A DNA stretch of 64,000 bases from Kalaharituber pfeilii. Lineage: Eukaryota > Ascomycota > Pezizomycetes > Pezizales > Pezizaceae. The position numbers were made by a program, and so were the translations under genes. The stretch covers positions 434,001-498,000 of the forward strand of contig WHUZ01000017.1 of NCBI GenBank assembly GCA_015179045.1, written 5' to 3'. The notes below the pieces were generated by a model. That model was given only the letters and a program-made list of their open reading frames with translations. It searched no databases and was not told where the DNA came from. Of the stretch, positions 50,962 through 62,391 are shown in pieces (within the stretch, counting starts at the first letter, position 1; the number at the start of each line of letters is the position of its first letter).

Positions 50962-53305
50962 ATGACAACAAATTTGCAGGCCTACGTGGAGGACTATGAC
51001 TCCATAGTGTCGCAGGTGATACCATACTCACGAAGACCCGCGACGAAGAAGCCGTCGACGCTGGCAACGCATCATGAAGGATCATCGGATTCAGGGTATG
51101 AAGCTTCACAGCATTCGTCGAGCCTGTCGCCGATACAGTCACGGCCAGCCTCACCCGTGAAGGAGGACAGTTCACAGCAGGCTCAGTCGCAACAGCAGCA
51201 ACAGCAGCAACAGCAGCAACAGCAGCAACAACAACAGGAGCAACAGCATCAGCAAAAACAGCAGCAACAGCAACAACAGCAGCAGCAACAACAACAGGAG
51301 CGTGAGCAGTCATGGGAGCAGCAAAGACAGCAGCTAAGGGAACAACAGCGGGAACAACAGCGGGAGCAACAGAGGGAGCAGCAGCACAAGGAGCAGCAAA
51401 AAGAACAGCGTGACTACTACAGGGATCATCACCACCGATATTATCAAGAAAGGGAGGCACAGCATCCTTCTTCGACCCCGATGGCCCGAAGAGTTTCCTC
51501 TCATTTTTCATCACAAACTTCATCGTCATCATCAAATGCCACTCCTTCTTGTTCCAGACCAAATAGTGTGAAAGCGGGCTCTCGCGAGTCTTCTCCAGCT
51601 GTGCATCGGCATCAGACTGCAGATTCATCGGTAGATGATCCCAACTGTGATTGCTCTAAATGCAAATCCAACAAGCCTAGTGTTTTGAGTACACCATGGA
51701 ACCTGAACTATGCTCCATTCACAACAGCGGCACATTACACGCCACCATATGGCCCAAATTATTCCAACGTCAGCCCGATGCGCAGTTATGACTATGGACA
51801 TGGACATATTTATCCAGCAACGCCAGCTAGTGCCGAGCCTGGGGATGCATATACAGATCACCGTCGGCCACGGGATAGGCCAATTCCGGCAAGACCACTA
51901 TCATACGGCGGAGCAAACCCGGTGACAACCAGCAGTTCGTGGAGTACTTATGGGTATTATGGGGGTCATGCCCAGCCATCTTCAGGACAGGCAGCTATAT
52001 CAGCTCAGCCGTACAGTGCGCCATATCCCCCACCAATCAACACGGCGATCCCACCATCAACAGTGGCAGCAGGACCTTATTCCGCTATGGCTGGAGGTTA
52101 TAATTCCTATAGTTATGCTTCTCCTCAGGATTATTGGAGTTCAACGCCAGTAACAGCTGCTGCCCCTGGTAGCAGTGCTTCTGCAGAGTACTATTCCGTG
52201 CCCCCTCCCCACATCCCCACTCGACGTGCTACAAACCGCCTGGCTTCTGGCTTTACTAGTGGTTCTCCTCGCAATTCTCCTGGTGACTATGAGAAGTGGG
52301 CTAGAAAATATGCGGAAGAGTCTGCGGAAACCAAATACAGTGAAAGGTACTCCAGAGAATATGGGGATAAGTATTCTAGCAGGAAATATCCCGATGATTA
52401 TGCTGATAAACATGCCGATAAATACGCTGATTACCAGCGAGAAGCTCCTGTGTCGAGACGCACGAGCCAAAGGACAAGCCAGGGTAGTGGACATATGCAT
52501 ATTTGCGGGAAGACAATATTCCACCACCCAGAAGCACGTCTGTCCCTCCATCGGAGGTTACGGCCCCTGTTACACCAGAAACTAAGCGAAGAACTGCAAC
52601 ACCTGGGCCTCACCCATCTAGATCTCGGCGGGATAGCACAAGTACAGCTGGCTCGGCGGGTATTCTAGTAGGTGCTTTGACCAGAGTTCCTAAGCCTGGC
52701 GATAATCATGCAGTCGAATATGATGAATACTCGAGGACGCCACCAAGCCATCATTCACGATATCCTTCTCGCTATGAGACCCGTTATGATCCTCGCTACG
52801 ACTATGACTATCAGCACCCAGTATCGAGCCGCCACCACCAGATGTATCGAGGATCAGACCCATCGGGGCACCGAGTGGAGGAGGAGGCGGAGAGCTCATG
52901 TATTCGGGCAGAGCAGTGAGTGATGATTACGCAGCAGATGGTGAGAACGAATCTTATACCATGAGATACCCGACCGGGATGCCCGGCAATTACTCTTCCT
53001 CCTCGTCGTCGCCGCCGTCACGACAAGTACCGCCGCCGCACGCGGGGGGGATGAGTGTAGATGAGGACAAGAATGTTGAGAATTTTGCAAATCATTATAG
53101 GTTCATGCCACACCCTGAATATGCACCAAGGCGGAAATCCGACTGGGGGGAGCAGCTGGCGGCATGGACCAATGTTCCGAAGGGAGGGCAGGGCGGCAGA
53201 ACGTTAGGTGATCCTAGTGGTAGGGGTACAATCAAAAGGAGGGGATCTCAGTATTATGGGAAGAGAACAAGTGGGATTGTAGGGACGAGGTATGGGCACT
53301 GGTAA
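50962..53305 (+). CDS. Glutamine- and tyrosine-rich disordered protein
   Basis: I start at the first ATG of the frame, MTTNLQAYVEDYDSIVSQV. Coding sequence passes through three frames, best joined by introns 52484-52578 and 52844-52911. That gives exons 50962-52483, 52579-52843 and 52912-53305 and about 726 residues. A Ser-rich N-terminus precedes a long glutamine tract with interspersed Glu, Arg, His and Lys (about 73-155), then Ser/Pro- and Tyr/Gly/Pro-rich prion-like sequence. A Cys-containing CDCSKCKSNKP motif sits near 230. Next come YSREYGDKYSS and DDYADKHADKYADY repeats, and a basic C-terminus ending GIVGTRYGHW. No enzymatic domain is visible. The first junction is debatable: a 29-nt excision (52484-52512) would keep a proline-rich stretch that also looks coding. 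A role as a regulator or RNA-granule protein is plausible but only by composition. Confidence 0.72.
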
Positions 53306-54470
53306 AACAACCGACTACTCACTATGGCCGGAATGTGTAGTTCTCGAGAACCGGACAAAAGAGGTGCGACATCTAATGATTGCAGTTTACGAATTACCAA
53401 AATTGATTTACCGCGTTTATAGACCAGATTATGAACGTCGTACTCAGCAACTCCTTTCAAAACTACTGCCATATACCACTTACAAAAAGCCGGACCATCT
53501 CTAGACTGGGCTGGCTAGATGTGGATTGAGATATGAAATCATGAAAACGCTAGTTGTTGTCATTAGACTTGAAGATTTGAACATTTTCCCTTTTGATTTC
53601 ATCGGTACAAATTTTTGTTCCCATGAACATATATATCTAATGTCTTTCCCTGCTTTCTTCTGTTGATGGGCTTGATATCCAAAATTTTGTTACGATGATT
53701 TGATCCCTAACTTCTCTATTTTCTGTGCTGGGTTATGTTTGGTTATGTTTTGCTTTTTTTTGGGTTGGCACACAATATTCCTAAGTGATTATGAATAGCG
53801 GCGATCTCTTTTTTTTTTTTTTTTTTTTTCTTCCTGTGTATGCTTTGTGTGTTTGATTCCCTGTCTCGTTTTGCATAGTTATTTTCACTGTCATCATTAA
53901 TTATATCATATTAAAGGGTATCATGATACTTCACTGATGAAGTTGTCACATACCTTGAGGCTTTTCCCTTTCGTTTCTTTCTGTGGCCTTTTATATACAA
54001 AAGAAAAAAATGAGACGGTCATTTTTTGTTGTTTTTGTTTTTGTTTGGTTTGTTTGAATTTCCGTTCTTGGGTTCGTTTAGTGTAGCCTGGAGCGTGGGA
54101 AAACTAATGAATGGGCTTTTATGTATGATCTTGTTACTCTCATTGTGGGGATGAGGATAGGTTGGGGGATTTGATGAATTTCCTTAGTACTTTCATTTGT
54201 AAAGGTGGAGAGGAGAAGGGTGGAATTTCTGCTTAGTTATGTTTTGCTTTATGATTATCCCACGCGAAGGTTCCTGTATTGTGGGTGCTTATTGAGTTTT
54301 TTTGCGAGCGATTCTGTTTGAGCATGTTTGCATGGTTTGGTTGGTTGTGTTTACGATGATGACGATGACGAATGAAACATTGAAATGAAGGTGTATGAAA
54401 GTTTGATGTTTCATGAATGCACATGATGGTAATCAGAGTGATGAGATTCATGAGCGCGCGAAGGAGTCAG

Positions 54471-54519
<49 letters not shown>

Positions 54520-57295
54520 ATATTTACTTTTGTGGTCTCCGCCTCTCTCTCCTTCGGTTTCAACTTCATTTCCTACCTATCCTGTAGATTCTTCTCTCGT
54601 TCCCATATAAATCCGAAGGGGACAGATTAGGGAGTTTCTTTTTTTAAATAAAATTCTCAATACCCTAGACAAAAATTTCTTCCCAATTCTGGTCCCGACA
54701 GAAACACCGAAATGGGAAATTGAAAAAATAAAAAATATACAAGGAAACAAATAAATACAAAGAATGATTAGAACATTGACATTACAGTAAGCCTTTCGGA
54801 CAAAAGCCATTTGGGTAGTATGTGCAGTACACGTACACAATAGTTTCCAGGCAGTGTGGATAACGTTACCTTGGACAAATGTGGCGAAAATTTCCCGGGG
54901 TGGGAGTTAAAGCGTGGGGTGGGGGGATGATATGCGATGGTGGTGGTAGTGGTGGTGGGATGTGTGGAGAAGGAGGGTCAGGTGGGGTGACATGGGGTGG
55001 GTTGTGCTTGCTGTATGTGTCCCAGTTTAGTGGTTGGTTTGGTTTGTAAAAGTGCACGTCACGTGACTCCAAATAACAACGAAAATAAAGTGCTCAAGGG
55101 TAATCCCAACTCGCTAATTAACTACATCCATGTGTGTAAGGCTTGGAAGAAAGAAATGCTACTGATGGTTAGCTATAGCTTACTTGAGAGTTGTTGTGGA
55201 AGGTAGGTCATCTCTGGGGGGAGGAAGGGACTTAATTCTGGGGCCGGGGGTGCGAGGAGGTTCCGGAGGACTGCATATGTGATTTCTTGCTGCTCTGGTG
55301 GGATATACGCCCTAAGCTAAATGGATGGAGGGCTGCAAGTTTGTAAATTCCTTTCTCCGGAAGAAATGAATAATGGAGCTTGGAGCTAGCTGCCTGCGTC
55401 CAGTCTGTCTGTCTGCAGATCATAGCTATGGGTTCTACTATAATACTACTGGTTATAGGAGAGGGTGGGTAAAGAGGGTGGTGGGGGGGGGGGGGGGGGA
55501 CCGGATGGTAATGTTCAATATGAGTTTGTATAACCTATCAACTACTGCCCTTCAGTTTAAAATTCGTCAGTCTAGAGTGTGCGCACAATCACCATCACCA
55601 TTGGACACATGAGTTTCTCGGATGATCATGATCCGCTCGGCTCCTACTATCGCCCGGCCTAGTTCTAGCGGTGTTTGGTTCGGTTTGATATCGGGTTATT
55701 AGTATTGCTCAAAAAACGAAGCAAGTAAGCTTTGAGTTCCAAGTTGGCCTACGGGTCCGGAGGAGTAGGGGGATGCCATTATTAGCCTTGAGCTCTGGCG
55801 AATTGGATTTTATCCTTTTCTCCTTTTTCCTTTTTACGGATTGGAAAGTAAGTAAGTTGGCGGACCTGGTCCGCAAAACTATCCCCCAAATACGGCCCAT
55901 CCGGATGTAAGTATATTTGACGGAAAAACAAAAATGAAATGATGGGTGATGGTTGATCGGGAATAGCGTAAGAAGGAAAGTGGAAGAAGGGGAAAAACAA
56001 AACAAAACAAAAAAAACTACGGTTCAAAAGGTGAAGAGAGATAGAGAGGGAAAGGGTCCTATGGAGATAGATCACATATATAATCCAATGAGATATTGTT
56101 CTGTGTTGTTGATACGCCTTACCGAAAATTTATAAAATAGATTGAATGATAAACGTCAAAATTAATTCTATGTATCTAATTTGGGCCAGCCTGGCAGTCA
56201 GAAAACATGCATATATTACAGACTACAATCCGCAAACTCAAATCAGCAAACCACATCCGTAGCCCAGACCTTGAGTTCGTTCACACACGGACAATTGGGC
56301 GAAGCTTCGTAGGCTCCAGAAAACTGTTGGACACGGAAAGAGTGGCTAGAAGGTGCGCGGACTGCGCTTGTCAAACCCTGGCCAGTGGACATCATCCTTC
56401 ACCTTTCATTCGTCAAAGTCTTTTGTTGAAGTGAAGGAAAACAAACCAACGAACGTCAACACAGGCCATGGCCGGCAGATCTTACGCGCCAGCAAGCTTC
56501 ACTCATGGCTTACGTCCTGAAAGCAGGGCAGAACTGTGACTCGGCAGGGCTGAGCTGAACCTTGTTTCGTTTCGTTAATGAGCTAACTCCAGCACAGGCA
56601 GTCGTGGCCAGGCAGATCTAGACTAACCTGAATACGTCCTTTCCACTGATCATCTGGCCAGTGAGAAATGGAGGTCAGCAGGCCAACCAATGTTCGTGTG
56701 AAACTAAGCCGACAAACGTTAGTATGGAACACATATATGCGTCCAATTGCTTAGTTTAGTAGATACAAACAGCAGACAGGCAATCATTGCGTGGGGGAGG
56801 CCCAATTCCCAGTCCCATCCAGCGTCAGAGCTTGATCGACGGTTCGAACCTGAACTGGTGATATCAAAAAATCTGATTTTGAATTCTGCTGAATATCGAG
56901 CAAAGCGTATGGATGATCAAAGGGAAAAAAACAAAAAAAAAAACAAAGGCCCTACTGATCAAATATTTCATCTAAAGCGGGTATGTATGTGGCCTTGCCT
57001 ACAGACTGGTATATTCCTCTGCACCCCATTTGCTTCGTTCCAAAGCAATATATCCCACGTACGGAAGAAAAACAAAAAACAACAACAACAAAAAAAAAAA
57101 AATAGACAGCTATTCACCAGGACTGCAGGAAGCCTTACACAGGGAGGGGGGAGCGGCATTATAATTGTACATAAGCTTCGTTTCATGTTATGTTGGATTG
57201 AGCATTGGGTTATTTGCTGCAGGGCCCTGTATTAGTCTACTTTGCATTACAGGTATACATCATTGAGAGTGGGGATATAAATTTTATATTTCCAA
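53306..57295. other. Intergenic with long poly-T tract
   Basis: The first kilobase is T-rich and fits a 3' untranslated region and beyond. T runs lie at 53811-53829 and 54473-54518, the latter an unbroken 46. A G run of about 17 lies near 55483-55499. Two imperfect direct repeats containing GGCAGATCT lie at 56459-56482 and 56592-56619. No gene is seen. Confidence 0.55.
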
Positions 57296-57570
57296 ATGAC
57301 GGAATTAAGTAACAAGAAGTCATTTCGGGAAAAATTGTGTGCTCAAACAGGACAGACCCATTGCCTTTTTGCTCATGGAGAGCTTGAGCAGCTCATGCGG
57401 AAATATACCATTGAGGAGGATGGGGAAAAGGTCGTTTTCACGGATGTACTGGTATGTATATATAGGCGCAGTATGGTGAACATAATTAATCATTCCAGTG
57501 TTCGGCTCTGTTCATCCCATTATTAGGCCCGTTGCACTACCTGAAGGCCTACAGGTCAAGGGTAAACTAG
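57296..57570 (+). CDS. Weak two-exon small protein candidate
   Basis: An ATG-initiated frame of 52 codons (57296-57451) ends at a strong donor GTATGT. A CATTCCAG acceptor follows 47 nt later, and the frame continues for 23 codons to TAG at 57568-57570. The product would be about 75 residues, with a charged first exon (RKYTIEEDGEKVVFTDVL) and a short hydrophobic second exon. I do not recognise it. It could be a gene fragment or relic, since 4 kb on either side is empty. Supported only by splice signals and codon-like composition. Confidence 0.25.
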
Positions 57571-60500
57571 TATGTATCAGCAAATGACAAATGCAGATAC
57601 GCCTTTTACTTGCAATCTGCACCGTTGATTTGATACCACTACATATCTGCAATACCAACCTCTGAATATTCTGCTCGTGGTCTTTGAATGATATACCGCT
57701 ATATACTCAAAAGTACTGCAATATATATTCAAGTTATGTAGCTCAGTGCGGTGTATGGGGGAATGTGATAACATATGATGTGATAATACACATATCAATC
57801 AATTGTATATATACATTGTACATACAACTCCTATGCTACTTAACTTAGAACTAGTACTAGTGTTTCCATATTGAAGGGTATAGTTCGTATATAGTACAGT
57901 TAGTATGTATATACATTCACCTGTAGCTTACGCAGTAACTAGCAAGTGGTAACCCCAAGTAGAATTTAGCACTGGCACTTTTTTATGCATACAGGGTAAG
58001 TTATACATGAATGCCCTATTGGTTACGGAGAGTGCGTATTCCTGTACAGTACTCTCTTTTAGCGGGTTTGACAATCGGATATCAAACTTCCCCCACCCCC
58101 GCCTTAGCAACGTTCTCTCTCAAGGTCAATTAGATGTCGTGATATTTCCCGGCCAATGAGCCTTTCAGTGATCGTAAGAACGTAACATTTTTCGAGATTC
58201 TCCAACCTTAACTTTACCACAGTATGTACGGATATATGTAGATGAGGGGATAAGAGGAATGTCGAAGAGCTAAATAGTTACCCTAACCCAGGTTGCATGC
58301 CTGCAGTTCCCATGTCCGCAAATATCCATGCCTAAAAAGTCCTCATCACCGCTATCACTGGCAAGACTCTCAAGGCGGATGGATGGGTAGCTTTGCCCGG
58401 GGCCGTTCTATACCAGAATCATCTTCTGTTGGCCCACACACGCATATACAGAGCGGGTATAGGCTAGCCCGGTGGAAAAATATTCTATCAATAATCTCTA
58501 AATGATACTTTCCCGAGCTCTACGGTAGTAAAAACAGAACTTGGACTAAAATGAAGCAACCTTCAAGCTCAGGTGACACAACTGGTCATAGGGTCCAATA
58601 GATAGAGGTTCCAAATACGGGTCTCGTCGGTCAAGTCTATGATATTGAGGGAGTTAATTAACTACATCATTCCTGCAGGCCCCCTTCCTAGCTTCCTTAG
58701 CTTTGTTAGCCTCCTCTATCTCCCTTAGCCTCTCGCTTCATGAGCCTTCATCACTTAGAATAGCGTTGTACGCTTTCACTAGCTCAAATGTTCATCCACC
58801 GCATCCTGTAATAGGTTTGTGGCTCATGTAGACTGTCCATCCGGGGCCCCACCAGTTCCCAACGTCTCAAACCCCAACAAACATCCGACCAGTTGATTTC
58901 CAAATCACCGAGTCCCCCCATGATATGGCGGAGAGAAGAAATACCCCAAGCAGGTTTGATATGTCAAAAAAAAAAAAAAAAAAAAAAAAGGGTTAGTGAG
59001 AGGAGAGGATAGTGGAGAACATGGGCGTGTGCTATTGTATGCGTTGACGCTGTCTGTCAATCACATATGTATGGCTTATATAACTTGAAATATATGTATA
59101 TGCATGCGTTCAGGGTCGATCATACACCTCTACTACCTTTACCAATTGTACATACCCTACTACACTGCAAGGCGATCAGACCTGAGACAAACACAAATAA
59201 GATTAATCACTGAAATGAACAATCAACCCTATGGCGTATTTGTTTAAACGTATGGCATGATACGTCCGTCCCTGAAGATCCACAAATTAACAACTCGGAG
59301 ATGCCTTGACCCTCGATGATCCTCAAATATATATGAAGGCTGTATTTATTTTCTTTATTTTCCGCTCTCTTACTCGTATTGGCTCCGCCGATAAACAACG
59401 AATCCCCATTCAGCGGGAAATCCTTCATAAATTAAGAGCAGAGCGGGAACGCTATCTGTTGTCTTATCATTTCCCTCCACTCTGCTTCGGCTTTCGACCC
59501 CGCACGAGGTATCTCTGGTGGAGACACACGGAGACCGTCAAAGTAAGCGAGAGGAGCCCTCCCCACCTCGGGTCCCTCGCAGCGAGCGTGTGAACACGAT
59601 TCAAGAGAAAAGATTTATATATGTTCGTCCAGATCGAACCATGGACGGTGTCATCTGGTATCTCGATGTCCGATTAGTTGAGCGTTAAGAGAGTGACGGG
59701 AGCAGCGAGGGATGAGTTAAGGTTCATTCGGGGCTCGATCCAGGGGAAGAGTCTACTGGGTTCTTGAGCAATGTTCGGCACTTGCACAGCACAGGATTGG
59801 GGGTAGTTGAGGTAACAGACAGCTAGCGGCTGGACATTAGGGGGTGCTCGGCTAGCTGATGCAAGCGCAAGGGAAAGGAAAGTGCAGGTTGTTTGTGAGC
59901 GGGCTGTACGTACGTTCTTGGGTTTCGACCTGTGAAAGTGAAAGCTTACTGCCTGCCTTGCGCACTGTCGGTTTCTCCTTGGACGTTATTGGTTGGCAGC
60001 AGGTAAGTGGGGGATCAGCAGGATCCAGAGTGCGCAAGTGTCTTGGTTCCACGCTGACCTCCGCTCTTCATTCACCTGCATCGAGTACGTCCCGAGTGCC
60101 TGTTTGGGAGCTTTGTTGAAAAGAAGAGAAATCCTATTTACTGGATGCGTCCAGGTTCCGTTTAAAATCGGGGATAAGGCCTTGAGGCAGTGAAGTGTAG
60201 TGTAAGTGGTCAGCAAAGAGGTCTTGCGTACCACTCCCATCGCTTCCATGGCCACTCATATGGGTACCTCAGCCCTTACACTGTCTCCATACAGCACTAT
60301 TGCATGCCTTGGTTGGTCCATTATGGATAGGGCAGGGTATCTGGGTCTCGACTTCTCCACTGCTGATTGGCTCTTTGATTCAGGATTTTTATCGACCAAT
60401 CACAAAGCCCCTCTCATTGTACCATCAGCACACAGGATCAATAAAATTATATTTCACCGATTTCATCTCCCATCAGAGCCTTTCTTCAACGCAATAGAAA

Positions 60501-61974
60501 AGCTGTTCATGAGCTTCTCGTTTCCTTCAATTTTTGGGTAAGATGTGCTTCAAGGCAGTCCCTTTGCTTACTTCACGCCTCGTTTGTATGGTTGGAGCCA
60601 ATAAACCCCATCCACGTCTTGCCTCACTTCCGAGATCCGCGCAGCAGAACCCAGATGGTGTAGGATAGACAACTCGGATAGGCTCTCTGTAACATGTCAG
60701 CGCCACAAGCATACCGACCAGCGTAGTCCTAACGGAGCAAAGTTCGTTGCAAGCAGATCTCCGTGGAAGAAAACCGCGTTGTGGGGTGGAGGAAAGTGAT
60801 GGAAGAGATGGCAATGGTAGAAAAATAGACCCATTTAATACCCCATCTCAACGAATGGGTATCTATGCTTGAAAAATAGCTGTAGTTGTGAGAGCATACT
60901 CCTTCGCAGGCCCGGTCTGGTTGTATCAAGCTAAGTAAGAGAGAATGGCCGGGTCAAGTGGAGAGATGATTGATGAACGCCAAGAAGTAAAGATTGAGCA
61001 AAGCGCAAATTGAAAGCACGTAGGCAAGTGTTGGAAAAGTGATGGACAATGAGAGTAAGCTCTCGGTTTTTTTCCCTGGCGATAGCCCAATACCTCAGGA
61101 TGGTGCACTCAGAAATTACCCAATATGGAAAAATCGAACAAACCGCCATGAGTAATCCCAAAATAGACGAAAGGCATTTGGCATCCCATCATCCTAGAAT
61201 CACCTCACTGTGTGAGCCGAACCTTCACATCTCCCATACAGGGTCTCCACAATTATCAGCCTAAGCTCAAATCTATTGTGCGCTCCAGGGCAATTCGGCC
61301 CTGCATCCCATGAGCGTAAAAGACAGGTCTACGTTCCAAATTGGAAATTTTGCCATGGCTTCAGATATGGGCCAATAGGAAAGAGTAGGGTTACCTTGTA
61401 TCATGTGGGGGAGTATTAGTTCGTTGTGGTCGTATGATGGGGTGATTTGGGCCAATGAATATGATTATTAGTCAAAAATTATTATCCAATCATATACTGA
61501 TAGTAGTGGTTATTACGTTACCCTCAGATTTCTTACATCATGAGAACTTTGTAAATTAGGAAGCAGAAGCCTGAACAGATTGCTTCAAGATTATTAATAT
61601 AGACTTGAGTGAAGAAGATGCAGTAAGGTTGATAGTTATGATGTCAATGTATTTGTAAAAACAGCGGTATTCACTAAAAGGGTCACACTGTTGCAGATAC
61701 ATATCCAGTCTTGACAAGAGGACTATACGAACCAAAAAACAGACGTTTCGCCAAAAAGAAACACTAGTGTCTTATCAAAAAAGGAAATGCGTAAATCGTT
61801 TTTGTAGCTGAGAATTTTTTTGACCACGTGTTGCACAAAATTGCAAAGAAACAGTCCATGTTTTCCAAAGAACGAAACAGATGTTGACCAACACCAAACC
61901 CTAACTTCTGGGGAATGCACTGGCATCTTAGAATTCCTATGGGAATGCTGGTGAAGCCAGAGCACTACAGAGCT
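57571..61974. other. Intergenic, no gene seen
   Basis: AT-rich segments with TATATA strings lie at 57650-57930 and 59080-59110, and an A run at 58966-58989. Nothing coding or structured is convincing. Confidence 0.55.
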
Positions 61975-62391
61975 CTACAAACTCGCCAGCTTCCACCTCC
62001 CTTGCCCAAGTATATTCCCATCTTCTCTGTCTGGGTAGACCGCTTCTGCCGGACGATAATCGAAAATCATCCCCCTCTCTACTTCATCAACAAACACTCC
62101 CTCCAAGCCTAGGGCCACCTTCAGTGCGCCCAAGTCCACATTGTCCAACGGCATCCCATGGTGATGGACAGGTTGCTCAAAATCCCTGCTCTGGCTGCTG
62201 AGCTGGCTCATACTCACAATCATCCGTAACTGTACTTGCAAAGCAATCCTGTCGGTTTCCAATTGTAGTTGCTGGCGGAGCAGTTTTTCCTTGTGGATCC
62301 TGCTGTATATCGAGTAAATGAGCCAGATAACCGGGGTAGCAAACAAGACAATCCCGGCGATTACGAGGGTGTTGCTGATCTCAAGAAACAT
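61975..62391 (-). CDS. Small single-helix membrane protein, hypothetical
   Basis: A 138-residue protein starting at the ATG at 62391. One membrane helix near the N-terminus (about 8-28, TLVIAGIVLFATPVIWLIYSIY) is followed by a basic, amphipathic helix with coiled-coil character (about 32-62). The soluble part contains HHHGMP and an acidic C-terminal half. With few positive residues before the helix and a basic stretch after it, the bulk probably faces the cytosol or matrix. I recognise no family. The clean topology and codon use favour a real, possibly lineage-specific gene; the 5 kb upstream and downstream hold no other gene. Confidence 0.55.
   Translation of the reverse strand: MFLEISNTLVIAGIVLFATPVIWLIYSIYSRIHKEKLLRQQLQLETDRIALQVQLRMIVSMSQLSSQSRDFEQPVHHHGMPLDNVDLGALKVALGLEGVFVDEVERGMIFDYRPAEAVYPDREDGNILGQGRWKLASL

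Noticed and set aside
53292..53504. 70-codon frame starting MGTGKT, resembling a P-loop
   Set aside because: The GxGKT match is only five residues at the very N-terminus, no Walker B or fold follows, and it overlaps the end of the glutamine-rich gene.
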